From NCBI GenBank assembly GCA_002435335.1, contig DJMI01000140.1:1-13523 (forward strand): DNA of 13,523 nt, read 5' to 3'. The notes under the pieces are model-generated. The model was not told the origin of the DNA. It did not search any database and worked only from the letters and a program-made list of their open reading frames with translations. A program made the translations under genes and the position numbers. Source of the stretch: Nitrosomonas sp. UBA6494. Lineage in GTDB: Bacteria; Pseudomonadota; Gammaproteobacteria; Burkholderiales; Nitrosomonadaceae. Positions 1 to 5,176 of this stretch are shown piece by piece; positions within the stretch are counted from its first letter, which is position 1, and each line of letters begins with the position of its first letter.

Positions 1-1
1 C

Positions 2-730
2 ATTATTGATTCTGGGGATATCCCCGCACATCGAATGGTCGGTTCATGGGCCGGTGCGATGGGGCATATGCAATTCATGCCTTCCACGTTTCTTCGTTAT
101 GCGAAAGATGGCGATGGTGATGGTCGTCGCGATCTATGGGGGAGCGTATCCGACGCGATGGGATCGGCTGCTAATTTTTTGCGTCAATTAGGTTGGATTC
201 CGGGAATGGAATGGGGGCATGAAGTTCGATTGCCGCAGTTTTTTGATTATTCGCTAGCCGGAAGAGATCATTTATTAAGTTATTCCGATTGGTCTAAATT
301 GGGTGTAACGACAATTGCGGGAACACCTTTGCCCGAATCGAATCAGCAGGTTGCTTTGCTTGTTCCTTCGGGTCATCAAGGACCGGCTTTCTTGGTTACG
401 CATAATTTTTTTGTGATCATGCGCTGGAATCGTTCAGAATTTTATGCCTTATCGGTGGGGAATCTGGCAGATCGAATTGCTGGTGCTCCAGCTTTAATGC
501 GTTCACCGCCGCTTGAAAATGCCCGGATATCGCGTGATCAGGTGCGTCAACTGCAAATGGATTTGTTGGCGTTAGGCATTGATGCCGGTGAGGCAGACGG
601 AGTACTCGGCTCGGCAACACGTAAAGCCATCAGTCACTTTCAACAAAGAACACAACGCATTGCCGACGGGCATTTGGATGCATCGCTGCTAAGTGCGGTG
701 CGTGAAGCAGCAAACGCTATGTTTCAGTGA
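2..730 (+). CDS. Lytic murein transglycosylase, MltB family, 5'-truncated
   Basis: This is the C-terminal 242 residues of a periplasmic or lipid-anchored enzyme that cleaves the MurNAc-GlcNAc bond of peptidoglycan, leaving 1,6-anhydro-MurNAc. The reading frame is open from base 2, so the real start lies outside the window; the ATG at 35 is internal. The MltB core motif (GSWAGAMGHMQFMPSTF) is read from base 41, followed by an Asp/Gly-rich stretch (DGDGDGRRDLW) that is usual for the family. The catalytic glutamate normally lies upstream of this motif and is not visible. The last 65 or so residues (from about base 527) match a peptidoglycan-binding type 1 domain: a QLQMDLLALG helix, then GEADGVLGSATRKAISHFQQ. 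This two-domain order is that of the TIGR02283 group of MltB-like enzymes. No partner gene is visible on the same strand close downstream. The family call is firm; the exact subgroup is less so. Confidence 0.93.
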   Translation: MIDSGDIPAHRMVGSWAGAMGHMQFMPSTFLRYAKDGDGDGRRDLWGSVSDAMGSAANFLRQLGWIPGMEWGHEVRLPQFFDYSLAGRDHLLSYSDWSKLGVTTIAGTPLPESNQQVALLVPSGHQGPAFLVTHNFFVIMRWNRSEFYALSVGNLADRIAGAPALMRSPPLENARISRDQVRQLQMDLLALGIDAGEADGVLGSATRKAISHFQQRTQRIADGHLDASLLSAVREAANAMFQ

Positions 731-743
731 CGATTGAAGCCAA

Positions 744-814
744 GCAAACGCCAAACATTTTTTGAGCATCCCAGGCAGGTTTATCTTTTGTTTAATAAAT
801 TAATCGGCGTTTGC
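744..814. repeat. 9-bp inverted repeat downstream of the transglycosylase gene
   Basis: GCAAACGCC (744-752) and GGCGTTTGC (806-814) are perfect reverse complements separated by 53 AT-rich bases. The long spacer and the lack of a following T-run argue against an intrinsic terminator. It could be chance, a weak transcript 3'-end structure, or the ends of a decayed miniature element; no flanking direct repeat is evident. Confidence 0.35.
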
Positions 815-974
815 CAAAGACCGGTTCCTCCCAATCCTTGTTCGTGGTTTTCTGATGCAATATCAGAGTGATGAGTATTAGGTGTTATTGATTGATCAAG
901 ATTTTTCATTTGCTGTGATCCTAATTCAGTTCAAAAAATAAAGTTTCTTCCGTATCCTGTTTATTCTGATTGCG

Positions 975-1154
975 ATGAAAAGGTTCAATGACAGCGTATT
1001 TGTCTGCAATTTTGTCGTTATATGGGTTTCAATTGAGAGACAACGCTGGAATTGCTTACGGTTTAGTACCGAATTGCTTCAGGATTTGATTGCTATTGCT
1101 CAACAGCAAAAATTGTTACGCAAGCTCGAGTTGCTTTTTTTGATTGTTGCTTAG
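975..1154 (+). CDS. Possible small protein of 59 residues, unknown
   Basis: An ATG at 975 opens a frame that runs to TAG at 1152-1154. It begins MKRFNDSVFVCNFVVIW. The second half is helix-like (TELLQDLIAIAQQQKLLRKL) and ends with a hydrophobic tail (ELLFLIVA). The helical half looks more like real protein than random translation. However, there is no Shine-Dalgarno sequence before the ATG, the N-terminal part has unremarkable composition, and the frame is open upstream only to a stop at 939. It may be the remnant of a longer gene or a chance ORF. I do not recognise a family. Confidence 0.2.
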   Translation: MKRFNDSVFVCNFVVIWVSIERQRWNCLRFSTELLQDLIAIAQQQKLLRKLELLFLIVA

Positions 1155-1188
1155 GTATGCTGAAAATGTAGCTTTGACGTCAGTTTTT

Positions 1189-1240
1189 ACTGAGGACTGG
1201 AAGAGCATATCGGGGATGGTTTGCCCTTCCAGTTATCAGT
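1189..1240 (-). terminator. Imperfect hairpin just after the RTX-like gene, possible 3'-end structure
   Basis: ACTGA plus ACTGGAAG (1189-1193, 1196-1203) pair with CTTCCAGT plus TCAGT (1226-1233, 1236-1240). That gives a 5-bp and an 8-bp helix with a 2x2 internal loop and a 22-nt terminal loop. It begins 3 bases past the minus-strand stop codon. On the minus strand it is followed by an A-run, not a T-run, so it is not a standard intrinsic terminator; it may protect the mRNA end or work with Rho. A third copy of TCAGT at 1180-1184 can pair with the same ACTGA as an alternative small hairpin. Confidence 0.35.
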
Positions 1241-1243
1241 TGC

Positions 1244-2230
1244 CTAGCTTAATACGCTGACATCATCCCAACTGATTTCGTTTGGCTGAACACCGACCAA
1301 GGTGATCGATACATCAGCACCAAAATTTACAATGAAGTCTTGGCCATCATGATGAAACTCTGTGATAAAGCTGGCCAAATGATCGATAGAGGTTAAACCA
1401 AGTCCCGTGTCAAAGATCAAGGTGTCGTCTTCGAGAGAGTCGAAATCTTCGATGCGCAGATGTGCGGCTTCACGAATAACAAAGCCGTCGGCGCCTTGGC
1501 CACCTGCACAATCTTCGCCACTGCGGACTGCGATATAGTCGTCGTCATCGGTGGGGGCGTAGCGTAGCGTTTCTCCCAATTGCGGTATAACACTGCTGCT
1601 GCCGGGAGTGATTTGCCATTCTTCCGAAACTCGCAAATAAATACCGTCCTCGTCGGTATCCGCATAGCGGGTAATTTCCACGCCAAAGGGCTTGGTTTCG
1701 GTACGAACAACTTCACTTCCCTCTACGGTATAAGTCTCACTGCCGTCATCGTCAATTGATTTTTGTTCCCATTCACCGTCGTCCCATTCATAAACGGCCG
1801 TTACTACTCCATCGGTGATTGTAAATTGAAAGCTTTTATGTTCATGACCTGATTCATGATCATCATCCGCATCGTCATCATTATCGTCGTCGCTATCGTC
1901 TTCTTCATGATCATCATCGTCGTAACTGTGATCATCGTCATCGCTATGGTCTTCTTCGCCGCTGTTGACGGTGTCATCGCTGGTTTCGGATGTGATTGCA
2001 TAGAAACCGTTACCGTCTGGATCGGAAAAAACAGTGGTTTCAGTACCGTCGGAGGTTTGTTTGGTTAGCGTGATCTGGTTGCCATCGACGACAAACGAAT
2101 CGTCGCTATCGATAGATTCTTGTTCTTCTATACCGTCTTCGATTTCGTAATAAGCGGTAACGAGTCCGTCTGTTATTGTAAATCTGTATTCTTTATCGCT
2201 GTTTGATAAGCCATCATTTCCTGAGCTCAT
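1244..2230 (-). CDS. Acidic two-repeat protein with RTX-like C-terminus, probable secreted calcium-binding protein
   Basis: This 328-residue protein is strongly acidic, with no Sec signal peptide visible. Residues 14-82 and 133-205 are two copies of one domain: both start FTITDG-VVTA-YE, continue through an acidic turn, and carry an EF-hand-like loop (SDPDGNGFYAI and ADTDEDGIYLR). Between them lies a linker of almost only Asp, His, Glu and Ser (about 93-131). The C-terminal third has one degenerate nonapeptide-like stretch (GGQGADGFVI, 243-252), then IEDFDSLEDDTLIFD and a final VGV-x9-DDVSVLS. This resembles the ends of hemolysin-type calcium-binding proteins that carry an uncleaved type I secretion signal. 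The ATG is well set by GGAG 6 bases upstream, which abuts the TAA of the preceding small gene (TAAGGAG), so the two are probably coupled. No type I exporter lies in the window. Calcium binding and export route are inferred from family features; the biological role is unknown. Confidence 0.8.
   Translation of the reverse strand: MSSGNDGLSNSDKEYRFTITDGLVTAYYEIEDGIEEQESIDSDDSFVVDGNQITLTKQTSDGTETTVFSDPDGNGFYAITSETSDDTVNSGEEDHSDDDDHSYDDDDHEEDDSDDDNDDDADDDHESGHEHKSFQFTITDGVVTAVYEWDDGEWEQKSIDDDGSETYTVEGSEVVRTETKPFGVEITRYADTDEDGIYLRVSEEWQITPGSSSVIPQLGETLRYAPTDDDDYIAVRSGEDCAGGQGADGFVIREAAHLRIEDFDSLEDDTLIFDTGLGLTSIDHLASFITEFHHDGQDFIVNFGADVSITLVGVQPNEISWDDVSVLS
1616..2191 (-). repeat. Internal domain duplication and Asp/His-rich linker in the RTX-like gene
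   Basis: The two encoded repeats occupy roughly 1985-2191 and 1616-1834. They are separated by a low-complexity tract (1838-1954) rich in GATGAT/CATGAT-type triplets that encodes the Asp/His linker. The repeats are diverged at the DNA level but clearly homologous in protein, so the duplication is old. The linker tract could vary in length by slippage. Confidence 0.75.
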
Positions 2231-2236
2231 TTGTGT

Positions 2237-2243
2237 CTCCTTA
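2237..2243 (-). promoter_or_regulatory. Stop codon overlapping ribosome binding site (TAAGGAG)
   Basis: Read on the minus strand, the TAA stop of the small exported-protein gene (2243-2241) runs straight into GGAG (2240-2237), which lies 6 bases before the ATG of the RTX-like gene. This arrangement favours termination-reinitiation coupling of the two genes. Confidence 0.7.
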
Positions 2244-2543
2244 TGGTTTGTCGTAATGGTTTTGTGGTACTGATATCAAGTAGCTATGCCAAGAAACGGG
2301 CAAATTGTGCATCCAACTATTGATATTGTTAATAGTATTGATGTCGTAATGAGAAGATCCGGCTATTTGAAAAGTGAATCCTTGAGCGGATTTGGGGGCG
2401 ATTTTCACTTGCGGTGTGTCAACAGTCGGATTTAATTCCGATTTATTAATGATATGGGTTTTTGCTAGCGCTAAAGTCAGGGGGGTTGTGCAGAAAATGA
2501 TCGTGCAGACTGCTTTAATCAGTGGTGATGCTTTTTTCCACAT
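2241..2543 (-). CDS. Small exported protein of unknown function
   Basis: This encodes a 100-residue protein with a clear Sec signal peptide: MWKK at the start, a hydrophobic core around residues 8-25, and an ALA-K cleavage site near residue 27. The mature part is only about 73 residues, rich in Asn, Ser, His and Tyr, with no cysteine and no motif I recognise. An earlier in-frame ATG lies at 2553-2555. I chose the ATG at 2541-2543 because GGAGG sits 5 bases before it, while the upstream ATG overlaps this ribosome binding site and has none of its own. It is the first gene of a two-gene unit with the RTX-like gene, transcribed from the strong promoter at 2647-2675 with a leader of about 100 bases. 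It could be a periplasmic or surface accessory of its partner; that is inference from the operon only. Confidence 0.72.
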   Translation of the reverse strand: MWKKASPLIKAVCTIIFCTTPLTLALAKTHIINKSELNPTVDTPQVKIAPKSAQGFTFQIAGSSHYDINTINNINSWMHNLPVSWHSYLISVPQNHYDKP

Positions 2544-2545
2544 AA

Positions 2546-2553
2546 CTCCCTCC
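2546..2553 (-). promoter_or_regulatory. Ribosome binding site deciding the start of the small exported gene
   Basis: On the minus strand GGAGGGAG precedes the ATG at 2543 by 2-5 bases, depending on which half pairs with 16S rRNA. It overlaps the alternative upstream ATG (2553-2555), which makes that earlier start unlikely. Confidence 0.65.
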
Positions 2554-2646
2554 ATTTAATTGATTAACGATTGATTGGTTTTAAAAAGTTAGCAAAATTT
2601 AATTTAATGGTGAGTTGTGTAAAAAATTCCCGCGTAATTGTGAGTT

Positions 2647-2675
2647 ACTATACGTGGGAAAATTTTCCATGTCAA
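2647..2675 (-). promoter_or_regulatory. Strong sigma70-type promoter for the small exported protein/RTX-like operon
   Basis: On the minus strand, TTGACA (2675-2670, perfect -35) is followed by exactly 17 bases and TATAGT (2652-2647, five of six matches to the -10). The spacer contains the 12-bp palindrome GGAAAATTTTCC (2657-2668). The expected transcript start is near 2640, about 97 bases before the start codon. So near-consensus a promoter with a palindrome inside the spacer suggests tight repression by an operator-bound protein. Confidence 0.75.
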
Positions 2676-2699
2676 TAAGATGTGAGAAATTTTCCCACG
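2653..2699. promoter_or_regulatory. Probable operator: perfect 13-bp inverted repeat in the divergent promoter region
   Basis: CGTGGGAAAATTT (2653-2665) and AAATTTTCCCACG (2687-2699) are exact reverse complements. The left arm also forms part of a self-palindrome, GGAAAATTTTCC (2657-2668). A related third half-site, AAATTCCCGCG (2624-2634), lies in the leader of the minus-strand transcript. The left arm fills the spacer of the minus-strand promoter, and the right arm sits directly upstream of the plus-strand extended -10. A protein bound here could control both directions. The divergent DUF6502-like protein is the nearest candidate; its binding here is not shown. Confidence 0.65.
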
Positions 2700-2702
2700 C
2701 TA

Positions 2703-2711
2703 TGTTAGAAT
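2703..2711 (+). promoter_or_regulatory. Possible extended -10 promoter of the DUF6502 operon
   Basis: TGTTAGAAT contains the TG-N extended motif before TAGAAT (five of six matches to TATAAT). No good -35 is present at the expected distance, which extended -10 promoters can tolerate. The right operator arm (2687-2699) lies where the upstream part of this promoter would be. The transcript would start near 2718, about 45 bases before the ATG. Confidence 0.4.
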
Positions 2712-2763
2712 TGCATAACAGGTCAAATTGGATTGTTCGGTTATTTCTATCAAGTGATACGCT

Positions 2764-3636
2764 ATGAGTGATGTTGCAGCAGCCAAATCGATGCATTCTC
2801 CCGCACTTGTTGCGGCGTTGCGCCGCGTGTTGCGTCCTTTCATCAAATTGATGTTGGCTAAAGGATTGACCTATCCTTATTTGGCTGAGCTGTTGAAAGA
2901 TTTATTCGTGCAGATTGCCGATCGAGAGTTTAGAATTGGATCCAAATTGTCGACGGACAGCCATTTGAGCTTACTGACCGGCATTCATCGCAAAGACATC
3001 AAGCGGCTGAGACAAAATATTTGCTCTGATGCGGAATTTGTCCCGCAAGCGGTTTCATTGGGTATGCGTTTAATTAACTTGTGGATAAGCGATACTCGTT
3101 ATTTGGACGAGAATAATCAGCCGAAACCGTTACTCAGATATATCAAAGATGGTGGTGAGATTTCCTTTGAGGGGTTGGTGGCAAGCGTCAGTTGCGATAT
3201 CCGTTCGCGGGTTGTGTTGGATGAATGGTTAAGACTCGGGATCGCACACTTTGATAATGAGAATCGCGTGTGCCTGAACACGGCGGCCTTTGTTCCGGTA
3301 AACGGATTTGAAGAAATGGCTTATTATTTCGGCCACAATATACACGATCATGCTGCTGCGGCGACTAGTAATTTGCTTGGGGAAAATCAACCTTTCTTAG
3401 AGCGAAGCGTGCATTATGATGAACTCAGTGCCGATTCCATCAACAAATTGACTGAGAAGTCGCATCAGTTGGGTATGGATGCTTTGCTAATCCTTAATAA
3501 GGAAGCAATGCAATTGGAAAAGAGTGATGCAATCAATCCTGGGCCGCGTTATCGCATGACATTTGGGATTTATTATTATAATGAACCAATTGAAACGAAC
3601 GAAAAAACAAAAGCCGGCGACATGAATGGCGGATGA
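2764..3636 (+). CDS. DUF6502 family protein, possible transcriptional regulator
   Basis: This encodes a soluble 290-residue protein with no signal peptide or membrane segment. The N-terminal half is helical: ALVAALRRVLRPFIKLMLAKGLTY-PYLAELLKDLFV (about 14-48), then a helix-turn-helix-like segment (DSHLSLLTGIHRKDIKRLRQ, 65-84) that pairs a short helix with a basic second helix. The middle (about 120-180) is plausibly a second winged-helix-like region, and the C-terminal part ends FGIYYYNEP. The overall pattern is that of the DUF6502 family of proteobacterial proteins, which to my knowledge has no assigned function. The last codons overlap the next start (ATGA at 3633-3636), so it is translationally linked to the DUF5666-like gene. 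Its position opposite the RTX-like operon, across a shared operator, is typical of a local regulator. Family call is from recognition of the sequence pattern; the regulator role is inferred. Confidence 0.75.
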   Translation: MSDVAAAKSMHSPALVAALRRVLRPFIKLMLAKGLTYPYLAELLKDLFVQIADREFRIGSKLSTDSHLSLLTGIHRKDIKRLRQNICSDAEFVPQAVSLGMRLINLWISDTRYLDENNQPKPLLRYIKDGGEISFEGLVASVSCDIRSRVVLDEWLRLGIAHFDNENRVCLNTAAFVPVNGFEEMAYYFGHNIHDHAAAATSNLLGENQPFLERSVHYDELSADSINKLTEKSHQLGMDALLILNKEAMQLEKSDAINPGPRYRMTFGIYYYNEPIETNEKTKAGDMNGG

Positions 3637-5159
3637 TCATTACGAGTGTTTGTATGAGAAAAATTTCAATCACGGCAGTTTATCGCGCAAGTATGAATGC
3701 ACTCAGCATTTTATTGTTGATTGCCTTTTGTGCTGCGAACGCGTTTGCGAAAAATAATTGTGAGAATAATGCTGCTTTAGTTAATCCGGCGCTGGTGGCA
3801 AACTCCGGAATAGGTGGTACAGGAATATCTGCCGCACAATCAGGTATCGGCGGTACCGGTCTTCACGACGACAGTACAGCGCAATCTGAGAATGCTGGAA
3901 GCGGCATCGGCGGTACCGGCATTGTAGTCGATAAAGGTGGCATCGGCGGTACCGGCATAATTGGTGTAATTACCGGGTTTGCAAGCATTTGTGTCAATGG
4001 TATTGAAGTGCACTACGATGATCGTACACCGATCTCAGTGGATGGTCGTGCTTCTAACATTCGTGAACTTGCGATTGGGCAATTGGTGGCGGTACGGGCA
4101 AAGGGAACGGGACAAGAGCTCACCGCAGACAACATCGCGATTATTCATGCGACCGTCGGACCAATAAGTAGTCTTGACTTAGAAGCTGGAGAAATGCGGG
4201 TGCTGGGACAGACGGTATATATCGGTACAAATTCTACCGATGAGCAATTGGCGCTTTTACAAGCCGGTGATTGGGTACGTGTCAGTGGACATCGCTTAAC
4301 CAACGGCGCTATCGTTGCGTCACGCATCGAGTCGACGCAGCCGCTGGATGAAGCGCACATTAATGGTCGTGTCTCTCAGGTGGATGATCAAGGTTTTGTG
4401 ATAAACGGTACACAGGTCCGCTACGTTGCTGATTCGCGGTTGTTCGATGTTTCGCAAGGCGCGGAAGTGCAAGCAGTTGGTTATTGGGATGGTACTTATT
4501 TGCACGCTCAACAGGTTCTGATTGAACCCGTCAATCACAGCTTGGGAAATGTAGCCCATGTCGTGATTGAAGGTTATGTTCATAATCGCGACAATCGGGA
4601 ATTGAACCTGAACAATCGTATTGTCGTGTTTGATGCCAATGCAAATATTGCGGGTTCGGCAATGGATGACTTCAGAGTGGATCAGCGTGTTCAAATAAGC
4701 GGTAGAGTGGGCACCGATCACCGCATTACGCCGGAACGAGTTGAGGTAGTCAATGCCGCATCAGCACCTGCTTTTGAACGAATTGACCGAGATTTTATAG
4801 ATAATGGTGGCAAGATCGAAATGAAGAAAGAGGTTGATCAAGGTACCGATGACAAGCCAGCAGTTGACGGGGATATAAAGCGGGACGATAAGCTGGATAT
4901 GCCGGATACACCAGCCATGAGTGATTCTAATTTGCTGGATCAAGCAAACGATCATCATGATTTAGTGCGCAATATCGATAAACCGGATCTGCTGGATACG
5001 CCAACCATGAGTGATTCTAATTTACTGGATCGGATGGATGATCATCGTGATTTAGTGCGGGATATCGATAATCACAGGGATTATCAGCGGGATTTTGAGC
5101 TTCCGGATCATGTGCGTGATTTTGACGGACATCATGATCGATTGTTTTTAGATCGATAA
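3633..5159 (+). CDS. Exported DUF5666-like multidomain protein with GIGGTG and Asp/His repeats
   Basis: This encodes a 508-residue protein with an N-terminal signal peptide (hydrophobic core around residues 21-37, cleavage near NAFA-KN at 39-40). Residues 58-108 hold four copies of GIGGTG. Residues 110 to about 373 form about four repeats of a small beta domain of DUF5666 type, each with a pattern like GVITG-x-NGIEVHYD...IGQLVAVRAKG...ADNI, at roughly 110-172, 174-233, 241-297 and 310-373. The rest is hydrophilic, with a 30-residue tandem repeat and many Asp, His and Arg. The start at 3633 overlaps the previous stop by 4 nt but has only a weak ribosome binding site; the ATG at 3654 or the one at 3693 would still leave a usable signal peptide. 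The 17-base gap to the outer-membrane barrel gene suggests a shared mRNA. DUF5666 domains are known mostly from exported bacterial proteins of unknown role. Periplasmic or surface location is inferred. Confidence 0.8.
   Translation: MIITSVCMRKISITAVYRASMNALSILLLIAFCAANAFAKNNCENNAALVNPALVANSGIGGTGISAAQSGIGGTGLHDDSTAQSENAGSGIGGTGIVVDKGGIGGTGIIGVITGFASICVNGIEVHYDDRTPISVDGRASNIRELAIGQLVAVRAKGTGQELTADNIAIIHATVGPISSLDLEAGEMRVLGQTVYIGTNSTDEQLALLQAGDWVRVSGHRLTNGAIVASRIESTQPLDEAHINGRVSQVDDQGFVINGTQVRYVADSRLFDVSQGAEVQAVGYWDGTYLHAQQVLIEPVNHSLGNVAHVVIEGYVHNRDNRELNLNNRIVVFDANANIAGSAMDDFRVDQRVQISGRVGTDHRITPERVEVVNAASAPAFERIDRDFIDNGGKIEMKKEVDQGTDDKPAVDGDIKRDDKLDMPDTPAMSDSNLLDQANDHHDLVRNIDKPDLLDTPTMSDSNLLDRMDDHRDLVRDIDNHRDYQRDFELPDHVRDFDGHHDRLFLDR
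3804..3956 (+). repeat. Four GIGGTG-coding repeats in the DUF5666-like gene
   Basis: Four copies of the peptide S/G-GIGGTG occur at residues 58-64, 70-76, 90-96 and 102-108. The last three share the 14-base core ATCGGCGGTACCGG, while the first (GGAATAGGTGGTACAGG) has drifted. Spacing between copies is irregular (12, 20 and 12 residues), so this is a dispersed motif rather than a strict tandem array. Confidence 0.85.
4902..5072 (+). repeat. Two tandem copies of a 90-base coding repeat
   Basis: Bases 4902-4982 and 4992-5072 encode two near-identical units of about 27 residues (DTP-x-MSDSNLLD...DDH-x-DLVR-x-ID) at a period of 30 residues (residues 424-450 and 454-480). The units also share long identical DNA blocks, such as ATGAGTGATTCTAATTT and GATTTAGTGCG, so the duplication is recent or kept uniform by recombination. 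Confidence 0.85.
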
Positions 5160-5176
5160 TCCACAAATGATTTTTA

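Larger units (their letters stand above)
731..1243. other. Intergenic region of 513 bases between convergent genes
   Basis: This AT-rich stretch separates the end of the transglycosylase gene from the end of the minus-strand RTX-like gene, so both flanking genes read into it. It holds a 9-bp inverted repeat at 744-752/806-814, a small perfect hairpin at 851-867 (6-bp stem TCTGAT/ATCAGA, 5-nt loop), a possible 59-codon ORF at 975-1154, a TGACGTCA palindrome at 1175-1182 and a larger imperfect hairpin at 1189-1240. I see no canonical GC-stem plus T-run terminator for the transglycosylase gene and no convincing RNA gene. Confidence 0.6.

Noticed and set aside
744..814. Miniature transposable element bounded by the 9-bp inverted repeat
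   Set aside because: The repeat is short, there is no target-site duplication and no second copy in the window.
1838..1954. Short triplet repeats that might suggest a CRISPR or tandem array
   Set aside because: The tract is irregular GAT/CAT codons within an open reading frame; there are no direct repeats with unique spacers.
1804..2001. Minus-strand ORF in another frame, rich in Met and Thr
   Set aside because: It is a shifted-frame reading of the same low-complexity tract inside the RTX-like gene.
1856..2068. Plus-strand ORF opposite the RTX-like gene, rich in Ile, Val and Met
   Set aside because: It is the antisense of the Asp/His linker; GAT/CAT triplets read backwards as ATC/ATG give a hydrophobic-looking product. 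It has no ribosome binding site and no sensible domain.
2553..2555. Upstream ATG as start of the small exported protein
   Set aside because: It overlaps the Shine-Dalgarno of the ATG at 2541-2543 and has no ribosome binding site itself; the later start gives a normal signal peptide.
4320..4721. Minus-strand ORF of 133 codons inside the DUF5666-like gene
   Set aside because: It is a shadow of a clear exported multidomain protein and has no ribosome binding site or family features.
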